Positions 23,578-34,800 of a DNA stretch of 64,000 bases are shown here, piece by piece (position 1 is the first letter of the stretch; every line of letters begins with the position of its first letter). This DNA comes from Pegea sp. RAD2-039 (Eukaryota > Chordata > Thaliacea > Salpida > Salpidae). The notes below the pieces were generated by a model. The model saw only the letters and a list, made by a program, of their open reading frames with translations, was not told the origin of the DNA and made no database searches. Location: assembly GCA_034620365.1 (NCBI GenBank), contig JAQGEQ010000045.1, positions 434,001-498,000 on the forward strand, written 5' to 3'. Both the position numbers and the translations under genes were made by a program.

Positions 23578-23893
23578 AGTTTGAAAGCTTATGTTCAAAA
23601 TTCTTGGTTCCATTTTAGTATGTGAAAGAGTCAAGTTGTTTTACTAATAATCATCTTTAATTTTACTAGGCAACACTTATATAATCAAATCGGGTTATGA
23701 TTTATTAGAATAACAACTTTGTTAGACAATTAATTAAACCAAATTTATAGGTTTTAAACATTCCAACTCTAGAAGTCAATCGATTTTTAATTTTATTAAT
23801 ATGTCTTATAAAGAACCATTCAACAGCTTTAATAACGCAACAAATTATTATACAAACTTATATCGTGTTGGCTATATTCTTAATTGACTAATA
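23578..23893 (+). repeat. Direct repeat D, copy 2
   Basis: Second copy of the ~315-base unit at 18781-19093, same orientation. It ends within a few bases of the inner boundary of the right palindrome arm (23897), so its right breakpoint coincides with the palindrome junction. Confidence 0.9.
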
Positions 23894-23896
23894 TTT

Positions 23897-26455
23897 AAGA
23901 AAAAGTTAAAGATTAAGCACATGATGGGTTGTTGGGCGATCCATTATCAAATGGTGGATCATAGGCCCCACCTGCCGCACACTTTCTGACAGGGTCATTT
24001 GAGGCAGGCAGACCAGAGTTACAAATGAATTTAACATCGGATCCTAAAGAAATTGTAGTCACTCCACCATAACTCCAATATCCACCACTTAATTTAGGTA
24101 AGTCAACAATACTACAAGCTACAAAAAGTATTTCAGATTGATTATTAAGAAATGAAATGAAAAGTGACAAATGATGAGATAATTTTTTTAATAAAAAACA
24201 TAAAATCATAAATAAATCGAAATCAAAAAAGTCAGCAAATGATGACTTACTCCCTGAAGAACAAGTTGTGCTAGAACAGTCACATACATAAGAGTTTCCT
24301 CTAGGAGTACATACCCCTTCGTCGCAAACACTACCAGAACAGGGATCGTAAACTTCGTTCTTTATAACTATTAGTAAAAAAATTTTCATAATTTCAATTT
24401 ATTCAAGTTAGAAAAATCTTGTGAAGATGTACAAATTGGGATCTTCAATCTTTAAATGAGAAGTTTTGTAAAAAAAAAGCTAATATGAGCATTTAATTAC
24501 TGTTTGGAAAGCTTGTAAACTCTAATTTAATATTTTGTTCTTTTTCTTTCAAGCAAACTCACCATACATTAGGGACTGTTTACATCTTCCATTTTCCCAA
24601 CAACAAGCTTGTCGTAAGCACGACTCTCTGAGAAATAAAAAGAGAGACCATCAAATAATTTAGAACTCAAAGTTCAACAAATTCATAAGTAAGTATTTGC
24701 TAGCAATTAAAACTTACTAAAAGTAATAAAAATAAACAGTACCTTGTTATAAAATAATTACCACAAGGCTTATTAATTGGAAAAGCACAGCTTTTATAAA
24801 AAGTTCCAGACAATTGTTTTTTGTAATAACCAATTTCTGAAAAATAATTTTGGAATTATCGCAATTACTAAATGTATAATTTCACCTGCTCCATAAGCAC
24901 TTGGAGGAATCGTCGGTTGGTATTGAAGTGAGGCGCCTGTGTAAGAAAACAATTTTATAGAGTTGCAAATAAAAAAATACTTTACAAATTTCTTTTCTAT
25001 TTTTAATTTTTTTCTTCTGATTTAACTTTTGACCTTCAAAGTAACCTTTGAACTTTTGCAAGATTAATAATAAATAAATATTAGAAATGATAATCGTAAA
25101 ACGTACTTGGCTTATAACATCTTAGGGGTGTTTCATATTGTGTGTCGTCAAAACAACAACCTCTAAAAATTTGAAATCATGTTACTAATACTTCAAGCCT
25201 AAGGCTAAATACTAAGTGAATGCTAAATCACAAATATCGTTTTTTTTTAATTTTCTATTTAATCGTAAATGGAGTATGTTTAAAAGTGCTAAGATTTGAA
25301 AGAGCGTGATAAGAGCATGGTCTGTAGAAAAATCACAAATGCCTTCTAAAAATATTTTAGATATTTCTTACCTAAGTATCAGTTGAATTACTTACTTTGC
25401 TAAGCAGAGTGTTTCTACTTGGATAATTTCAAAACGTTTGCAAGGACTTCGAAGAAACCGAGGAGTTCTACAATACAGGTTTATCCCAAAACTATTAGAG
25501 ATACATACAAACAGTAGAAGAAAAGACTTAATAATCATTTTACAGATAACCTTATAAGAAAAACCTTCTAATAAAAAAAAACTTTAATATGATACAACCT
25601 TTTATAGAATAAATATTAAAAAAATGATTTGAAATGCAGAATTACACTCAAATAATTTAAATAAAAGATATTTTTTACAGTTTTCGTTTGAAGTTATTTA
25701 ACCAACAAATTGATGTTTAAAATTGTTTTATAATGTTACTGCAACAAACATTGAAACGATTATACTATGGTTTAGACGTAAATTCGAAATTTACTGAGAT
25801 AACTAGTTAAAATACCAGTGTACAAAAGGTTTAAGAAATAAACAACTTCACAGTAATTATAGATTACTAATATATATCTATAGAACTGTCTAGTTATTCA
25901 GTTATTGAGTATTTCAGATACTATATATTTGTTACTTCCGAATATAACTTTGAAAAACTCATTTAATAAATGTTAAATTAAACAAAGTTGAATATAAAAA
26001 CATTTACTTCTAGAACATAACAAAATCTAGTATAAAAATAGAAACTAATATAACTACCATGATATGCTTCTTATACCTATTTTATATACTCTTTCTTTAA
26101 CTAGAGAATACTGGCTTGTTAAAATTGTTTAAAGCCTTGAAATAGCCTGGGGTAAAGTCACTTTAATTGAACATAAAAGGAAAGAAAATGTTGAATCGGA
26201 GTGAACTTGATTTTCAAAATTGTATGTTTGAAATAAAGTTTTAAATAAAAACTATTTTATTATGATGACAGAAAACTTAAATTATCTTTAAATTATTATT
26301 CATTATCAGATAACTTTTACTTAAATTTTATGGGAAATATAAATCTGTTTTATTTATTTTAAATAAATTTTTGATTTAAAAATCATAGCTTAATTCAAAG
26401 TTATTTTTAATAAGATGAAAACAAACTATTTTGTCTGTAAACAACCACATCAAAC
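23897..26455 (-). repeat. Trefoil palindrome, right arm
   Basis: Reverse-complement partner of 20416-22953, carrying a complete second trefoil gene with all exon boundaries conserved. By eye the arms differ at only a few percent of positions, and introns are as similar as exons, which suggests a recent event or continuing gene conversion. Confidence 0.95.
23913..25538 (-). CDS. Secreted trefoil-trefoil-EGF-CCP protein, copy 2
   Basis: The minus-strand twin has exons 25396-25538, 25107-25162, 24886-24936, 24743-24836, 24563-24627, 24251-24367 and 23913-24118, each the same length as in copy 1, giving 243 residues. All trefoil, EGF and CCP cysteines are kept, as are the signal peptide and splice sites, so it should be functional. 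Against copy 1 the scattered changes are few: F to L in exon 3; A to D, G to R and L to S in the EGF exon; F to I and D to N in the CCP exon. The exception is residues 86-98 at the start of the second trefoil, where about half the residues differ. Its transcription would converge on copy 1. Confidence 0.87.
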
Positions 26456-27960
26456 AACAAAAACATTCTAAAATGATGACAACAAACAACTGGACTCGAT
26501 TTTAATATGCAACTTTTCAAAAGTTTTAAAACTTAAACTAGTTAGGATTCATAAACTTTTTCATAAATTTCCATTTGAGAAGCTACTTTGAGAGTTTTTC
26601 TTTTTCAACTTATATTTTTGTAAACACTTTTTGAACATAAAAATTAAAATAAATATTTTTAGAGTATATTTGAAACTTTATTTTATAAACAAATCAGTGC
26701 CTGAGGGCGTCAAATATTTATCTGACTTTGAAACCCAAAATTAATCCTTTATATAAACTATTTTCATGAAACAAACTTACTTCAAAAATGTTTATTTATC
26801 AACTTAAAGTTACATTTTTTAAACCCAAAACTTGTTTTTTTAAACATTAAAGCCACCAAAAAGATATTTTGAGATACAATTTAAAGATTTATCAAATAAG
26901 ATCTTGTCTGTTAAATGATTTTGTAGGTTTCTCAGTTACTATTATGAATCTCTTTTTATTTCTTCTGAACTTTTTTGTAACTTTCTTATAAAATTGCTTT
27001 TTTGCGAGATTATAAGATAGAAGCAAAATAATTTTTTCGGCAATTTTATTATGTTTAGAATAAATCTGATTAAACCATAAGAGTTGTTATCATAGCTTTT
27101 ATCAGTATTTTAAATCGATATGGTTGAATTATTTTTAACAAATATTAAAAATATTTTCTAATGTTTTATATGATTATCAATTATTTTTTTTAATTAAGAA
27201 AAACTTATGATAATTTTAATTAAATCGTAGATTTGTTATATTTAAAGATTTGTTTTAAGAAAATTTAAACAAGCCTAGATTGTTATATGCTTAAAATATA
27301 AGTTATAGGAGTAGAAAGAAGTAAAAACCAATTTTATTTTAATGAAGCATTTGGTGAAAAATGATTTATGTTAAATTTGAAGTTGAATGATTTTGTTCAA
27401 TAAAATAAATATTTTAAAACCAAAGAAAGAGACTTTCTCTCTTATATAACTCTCTTTTTAAGTGAACAGCTTTTAAAAAAAGAGATTTTTAGAGAAATAT
27501 AGTTTATAAGACGATTTTAAACCTACAATAACCTAAAAATTTTAATAGTATCAAATAAGGTTATTCCCCAATTATTAATATAAGACAGACAAGTAGTTAG
27601 CTGCTAATGTCTAAGACTGATTTTAAATTTCATCTGGTCTTCGAAACTGCAGAATATCGCGCGTTATAACAACACGAAGAGTATCCTACTTGTAAGTAAA
27701 TAGTGCCCCACGACCAATTCGTGAAACGTAAAAAGCTATATGAGTGAACGCAGATAGAAAATCGATACTTTACTGAACTTGATGTCACTGTCCTATACAG
27801 CTGAGCTAGAACATTGATTGGTTGATCTAAGGAGTGGATTTGATATTCCTCAGCATGCAGGTCTCAAGTTCCTTCCATTTACTGATTCGGTTTCTAAATC
27901 TATAGAAAAAAAAGAAAGATTGAAACAATTCTTGGTTTATTTTAAAAATTTAATCAAAAT
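26456..27960. other. AT-rich intergenic
   Basis: Mostly AT-rich with no supported exon. From about 27600 the base composition rises and the sequence looks like an old repeat or decayed gene (for example around 27640-27900), but neither a family nor an open frame is identifiable. Confidence 0.4.
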
Positions 27961-28143
27961 TTTAGGTTCTGTTCACTGACTCTCTACTGCCTGTAAGCAA
28001 AATCATGTTTGCTGTTCACAAGTTGAACCTTTCGTTGTTGTTGTGGACTGTTATAAGCCCACCTACCACTCAGCTTATCCATTATTAGGCTCTAATTACA
28101 GTGGCCTGTCCACCAGTGACCTACGAACACATCGGACATATTA
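27961..28143 (+). pseudogene. Decayed trefoil-like exon
   Basis: On the plus strand the frame through 27988-28140 reads ACKQNHVCCSQVEP, then eight residues, then DCYKPTYHSAYP, and stops after LRTHRTY. Cysteine spacing CC-x11-CYKP is identical to the first trefoil of the intact genes (CC-x11-CYKP), and the tail is proline/tyrosine rich in both. The spacing before CC is five instead of four, and an in-frame TGA lies a few codons upstream. It lies 1.5 kb outside the palindrome. The likely reading is a dead third member of the local trefoil family; a chance resemblance is possible. Confidence 0.4.
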
Positions 28144-29939
28144 AAAGGTTTAATTATTTACAGAAAAATTGTTTAATTTTTCAGTACGAAGTCTGTAAAT
28201 GATTATTTAAATTTCTTCTCATAATTTTATAACTGTTTTAAATACAAAAGTTTGTTGCTACATTTAAGATTAGTAACAAAAGTCAAACTAAATTTCCAGC
28301 CATGTTTAAAGGTTTTATTTATTTTATTCAACGCATGACTGCAGATCACAAATTCTACTCTGTTATAGCGAACAAGGAAAAGTAATATGAGTGGAAAGGT
28401 TTCATGTTTAAGTTTAATATAATTAATCTAGTAGTAGATAGAAAATGAGAAAAGAAAATAAAGAAACTGGTTTATAATGTCATCTATAAGTTTTAATTTT
28501 TTAACAAACTTATAGAGTGATGAACTGTTGTCACAAATCTTACTTTCTCTGTAATCGTGCCACTTATTAACTTTCAATTTCATAGTTCGTAAACTTAAGC
28601 TTGTGTTGTGCTTGATTCAAATTTCTGACTTTAGATTTTTTGCATTGAATATGCTTTTCATTCAACAATAGTTAAATATCGGAGCTTTAACAACTCAAAC
28701 AAGAAAATGAGTTTTTAGTGAAGCACATCTTTCAACAAGTTGAAATTCTCATGAAATTTTCACTTTAAGGAGGGTAGATAGAAGTTATTAGAGACTATAT
28801 TACTGCATTTGCAGATTGATTAGATTGAAAGAAACAACAGAACGATCGAAGGTGGAAGAGAAGGGAAATTGACTGACCAGAATATGTTGCTGAGGATGAC
28901 AGAATAGAAAATCTACATGACTCTTTGAATAAGAGTCTTTAATACATTAATTTATAGAATCAGTAAAATTAAGAAGTCACTCAAGCATAGAGAAATAGTC
29001 CAATCTGTAAAAATCAAAATCTCCTTATAAGTAAAATTTGAATATTACTAATAATATTGAGATCTATTTTGAGACGTCAAAGAGACGATATAAATGTGAA
29101 TTTTTATTCCAAGTTAAAAAGGTCGAATAAAATAACTTCAAAATTGTTTTTGAAAAGTGGGAAAGAATGTAAACTTTTATAAAATAAGCAAACATATTCG
29201 CTTCTTCGTCGATCATGTCAAGTTTTGAGAGACATACCATTGAGCTCGATATCTTATTAGATAGCCAGGACTCGACTGGGAACAACAGGTCAGTTCAGAT
29301 AACGGGACACAAGGTCTTTGCCATAGATCCGATGTTATGTAAGTCAGATAGCACTAGTAGTATCAATCTCAATTGAGGAGCTTGTTGACAAGAAAGGACT
29401 TCTTATCACTCTTCTAAGTCATTTAGGCAGTTTCCATTCTTCAAGTGGTTGTGGGTTAAACACGGTTAGTTTGGTCAGAGTATTTGATGCTGAGGTTCAT
29501 GAAGTTGCTCATGATGGTTTGTTATTGGAACCATCTCAACGATTGATGTCATCCTTTTAAAGAAGTTTGAAATTTTGATCATCTGAATGAGAGGAAGTTG
29601 AAGCGTTTTAAGATTCGGAATTTCAGCCTGGAGTTTTTGCTGATGTGATGTTTAAGGAAATTGTTTCATCATCAAAGAAACTTGATTCAGTTTTACTTCA
29701 AATTCATTTTAGCCACATCAGTATATGAGAACTTCTGAGCTTGGATCTTTTCTTAAAAACATCACTTCTTTGAATTATGTTTTTAATCTCAGTATAAATC
29801 TTGAAGGTTATTACATAGCGGAATTACTTCTATTTGATTTAAAGAACATTTTATAATAAACCAAATAGAATTTGGTGGAAATTTTATAATACTATTTAAG
29901 AGTTTAATTTATTATTTAGAAGGAAAACTTCTGAAGCTG
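28144..29939. other. Intergenic with decayed coding-like stretch
   Basis: About 29280-29800 is less AT-rich than its surroundings and has long but broken open frames on both strands. For example, the plus strand has VFDAEVHEVAHDGLLLEPSQ and the minus strand has TVFNPQPLEEWKLPK. I cannot name the source; an old transposable element or dead gene is likely. The rest is AT-rich with nothing recognisable. Confidence 0.35.
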
Positions 29940-29954
29940 TCAACTTCATCAATT

Positions 29955-30065
29955 GGTTCGTAGCTAGTCGCTAGGACGCCAGCTGAGCGTAGCTGCATAC
30001 CTTGTTGGCGTGGAGAATGGAATCCTGCTGCTTTTGGATCTCCATAATTTCTACCGTGGCTTACA
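29955..30065 (+). repeat. SINE tail fragment
   Basis: GACGCCAGCTGAGCGTAGCT followed by TTGGCGTGGAGAATGGAATC and CTGCTG matches the body of the SINE at 5285-5620 in order, with a ten-base internal difference. The tRNA-derived head is missing here, so this is a 5'-truncated or partly deleted copy. Confidence 0.6.
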
Positions 30066-31803
30066 ACTTAACCATTTTTGTAGCAAGTCATGATGATACA
30101 CTAAAAATAATTTTCTAAACACTAAACAATCATTTTTCAAAAAAGTTTTTAGAAAGTTGTTTGTATCTTTCAATTTACATGAAACTTTTTAACTAATTTA
30201 AACACTAAAAGTGTCAAATAGACATAAAGTAAACCTCTTCTTCTTCTTATACAGCAATTCGTTGATTAGTCTTTTCCTGTCACTATCATATCAGAAGATC
30301 TTAGAGTATATTCTTCTAATACCATATTGTAATCACAATAACTTTAATCATTGTTTACAAAAATAAAAAGTTTATAGACCACAGAAAGATAACTTTTCTT
30401 TCAACTTTAGAAAAGAATATAGAATTGTCTATTCATGGGAAACCCATCTAACAGTAAAAAATGATAGAACTGGGGAAATAGTAATACATTAAAAGTATCT
30501 TTTTCTAAATAGAACCTAAAAAACTGAAAGAATTTACAAATAAATTATATAATGAGTTATACTTTGTTAAACAGTATTACTTCAAATATCAGTTTTTAGG
30601 TTCAGTTTGAAACTTTTTGTACCATTGTGGATCAAAAGTATTTATATAAATCATACAGAAACACTTTCTTATGTTTGTTAAACAAAATTGATTTTGGAAA
30701 TAAACAGTAACAGCTATTATTTGAAAAAATATTCAACTTTTAGCAGCAACTATTTTGTCAATTAATTTTCACTTAGTAAAATAAACGTTTTATTATCATT
30801 TATAATCATAATATTTATATGATAATGTTAATATTTATCAGTATTTATTGGTACATTTTCAATCACGTCAAAGATTTTTTTAGAAGAAAAATGTGGCTAC
30901 CAAAAGGTGGCGCAATTCTAGAAGTAGTCTTTTGGTTCTTTCGTACTAATTTCTCATCCTAGTTTTATTAGCCAAAGAATACCTTAAAAGCCGTAAATCG
31001 ACTAAATTGGCTTTTTCTAAATAAGATTTGAATAATCTCCACTTTAATGCAGTGATTTTTTTAAATGCTGCTTTGAAAGTCGAATAAATTCATTTTTTTA
31101 TTAGAAGCTGACAGCAGCATTTTAGAAGAAAACTTTGTCACGTGACTAAACATTATCACTTGGCGCTTATACCGAAAACTTTGTCACGTGACCAACTCAT
31201 TTTCAACTTTTTTGATTAATTATTAGTTTATTTACTAAAAGTATTCATCATGCCAAAGTTTTGTAAAGTTCTTAAAAAAAAACTGTCTTTTTTTTTGCTT
31301 AATTTTGGGTTTTTCGAAATTATTTATTATAAACTGCTAATAATGTTTAGAAGAATTTATCTGTGGTTCACTGAGAACCAAAAGTTAAATTTAAAAACAA
31401 ATAATTTAGCAGATTAAGAAAAAAGAATTTTATATTTAAAAGGCATTAAAACTTGTAAAATATAACTTCAAATTGTTCTTTTCTCTAAACTATTTAAATC
31501 TTTTGTTTTTATTTCTCGAAAACTTTTGAAGTAATTTTCAAATGGCAAAAATGAAAATGAATAAACTTTCAAATGTTTATTTTTTGTAAATAGCAGCAAG
31601 TTGTTTGACTTCTAAACAAACCAATAATTTTATAGATACAGTAAAAAGCGGAAATTAAATTATCTGAAGCGCAAATCTTACAATTTAATTCTCAAAATAA
31701 AAATCAAATTAAAATATCAACAAATCTTATTGAAGAATTAAAGATAGATCACATGATTACGTATGAAGATGATGACGTATGAAAGCAAGTTTCCAAGGAG
31801 ACA
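30066..31803. other. Intergenic with twin GTCACGTGAC palindromes
   Basis: AT-rich. The notable part is a 19-base direct repeat, GAAAACTTTGTCACGTGAC, at 31128-31146 and again at 31174-31192, each ending in the GTCACGTGAC E-box palindrome. No gene is seen. It lies downstream of the minus-strand GTPase gene. Confidence 0.5.
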
Positions 31804-34800
31804 CTAACGTCTCCTAACTACAGGTCTCATATCTCCTACACTCCTAGCTCTACAGAAGTCTGATGACGTCACTATTGATGACGTCACTGCTGGAGGTGAC
31901 TTCGAGAGGTAGGTGTTTTTGTTGCTGTCACAAACAAGCGAAATCGCGTTTCGTCTTCCCCTAGGGATCGATTTCGTCGACGATGCTTCTTCAGGCGATC
32001 GAGAACTTTGAATGATGGGTAAAGGTCTTTGGATGCAGCCGATAGAAGATTGAGATCTCACTGTCGGTATCTTATCTTGGAGTTTAACTGATGCTTTTCG
32101 GCGATTCGAAATTCGCGGAGTCCTCTTCGTAAATTCTCGCCATAAATCGATGTATAAATCGCGCGCGTCGTACATCGACTCTTTAACTGAAATCTCGCGG
32201 AAAATATGACATCCTAACTCCGCCGCTAACTTTTGTCCTTCCTCATGTCCAACCATACGTTCATGTTCCTCTAAATCACGTTTGTTCCCGACCAGCGCCC
32301 AACACGGCTGGAAGTTGTTCTTCATCCTGGAGTGGATGTAGCTCGCGATGAATTTCAATCGCGTCAGCTCGTCGAAGCTATATTTGTCGGTGACGTCATA
32401 AACGAAGATAAAACTTTCCCCCCATTTGCATTTATCCTCCAACAGCAAAGATTCGTCATCCTAAGAAGAAGAGACTTACTTAATTATGACGTCATTGCTT
32501 TGTCTTCTTTTCATCGAAAGTTGATGACGTCATTTTTTTAGTTTAAGTAAAATCGATTTTTTTAAATCAATTTTATTTAGGAAAATTTTAAATTTGATTT
32601 TGAAAGTTTATAAATTTGTAGAAAATAAATAATTTAGAGAATTGTTAATCTTATTAATTAAAATATTTTACTGAAAGCTTTTTAAAATACATTTTTGCTA
32701 GCAAGCAGATTTAATCCTGAATTATGCAAATTATTTTTAGACTTTGGTTTAAAAAATTGGCTGAAATTGATTTTTAATCTTTCATTGATTAGTAGCCACA
32801 TTTGATCGTTTACAAGAATCAGGAAATATTTGTGGGTAATTTTGTTGCGTTTAAAATCAATCTTATATTTGAACATAATTATTGTTATCATTTTAACATC
32901 AAAATTATTTCAGGTAATTTTCAGTGAAAAAAAGTTCTGACTTTTTACTATTAAGTATTTTTACATTAAAATTCTTTCAAATTTTTAAACTGTAATTGTA
33001 CTTTTTTAAAAAAAGAGGACTTAATCCTAACCTCAAGTCTAACCAAAGAGCTTTTCAATGTTGCTTTCATATTTTATGGGAATTTATAATCTTTAGGAAA
33101 ATAAGATTTTTCTTAACAATAGTTCAATTATTATCAAACTTAATCAGTTTTACTTTTGATTGCTGAATATAAAACCCATAATAGTGGTTTCTATTTTATA
33201 GGCTTCAAAAAATCAAAGAGTAAAACTTAAAACTGAAATTTATTGAAAACTTTGAAATCTAAATTTCAAAATTTTTTCATGAAACCTTTTATATCTAAAG
33301 ATATTTTTTTGTAATTTTTCTTTAATAAAATAATAAGATTTTGTTGAAAGCAATTTTCAATGGCATCTCAGAGAGCTTATTAAACAATCAAACTCTTTGT
33401 AGTGGTCAAAACATAAAATATTCAACCTGCCAGCGTTGCTCATTAAAATGATTGATTTATAAACCGATATAAGCGTACAAATTTAAATTATTGAACGGTT
33501 TTATCAGTATTTGCTTGTTAATTGATAATTATTTTCTTGTTGGTACTAGATATGTTTAAATAATTTTAGATTTAATTAATTTTGCATAAATTTGAAACTA
33601 AATTTAGAAGTCAACAAGACGATTTTTGGAAATATAATTTTAAATTATTAGCTTGATGATAATTAAGTTTGTAAAAATGATTTATACAATTTATTAATTT
33701 TAATCGTCAAACTTATTTTAGAAATATTTTTTTATGAATAATATTATTCAATTTGAAAATATAAATAGAAGTTACCAGTTAAAAAAATATAATTAAATTT
33801 CAAAATAAAATACTAATTTTAATTCTAACAAACAATTTATATAAAAGGAATATATTTTGTTAACATTTATATATATACAATATTTTTAATAAACAATGCT
33901 CTAAAATAATTTTATAAACATACATAAATAAATAAACTAGATAAACTATGAAATTAATTTGAATTGGGAACAAAACACAAAAGATAATTTAACTTTTGGA
34001 AATTGTATTTACTTCAAATTTTCTTTTTATTAAATCGAATTCAAAACTTTTAGATTCAATTTAATTTTAATGAAAAAATGTCTTTAGAAACGCAAATATC
34101 TGCGGCAGAGGACATGAAAAATTTATAGTTTTATTAACATAACCATTTAGCCTTGTTTTTTTAATGTTTCTTGTGTTGTTTCAATTCAAAAAATTTAATA
34201 TTAATAATAAAAATTATTCAGTTTATATAAATAAATGAAATTAAGATCCATAATTGTACTTTTACTGCTAAAAGTAACATCAATTTAATAAATTTTGAAC
34301 GTCGATAAAGTTATACAAACGAGCTACAATTAATTTTGTAGCAATTCTTGTAAAAACCTTCTAAATAATCTGATATATTTAACTAAATAAATTGTAATTG
34401 AAGAATAAAATAACAAACAAAAATGGTTTTAATTTTAAAGAAGCAGAATTTGAATAATTCAGGGTCTAACCTGTCCAGCCGCAGTGTCCAACACTTGAAA
34501 TTCGACAAGATTATCGTCCACTTGACACCAATGACAATATATAGTTTCTATTAAAACAAGAATTACTGGTTACATAAAAGTATTTTTGAACATTTATAGC
34601 AATTTAATAATCACCTAAGTTTGGTTCATAATCTCCAATATACCGATTTGTCATAAATCGGACCGTTAAAGCTGGAATAAAAACAAAATTAATATTTGGA
34701 ACAACTAATCCACAAAACTTTTAAGTTTTTGCACTTTTGTTTGACTTGAAATTTGAAACTTTTTGAATGTTGCGTTTCTTTAAATTTAGATTTTTTATTT

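Noticed and set aside
29064-29285. 73-residue minus-strand frame
   Set aside because: Lies in a decayed, multiply broken stretch; no homologous motif and no splice context.
32332-32541. Plus-strand frame opposite RERG-like exon 4
   Set aside because: It overlaps the coding exon and adjoining intron on the other strand and has no conserved motif.
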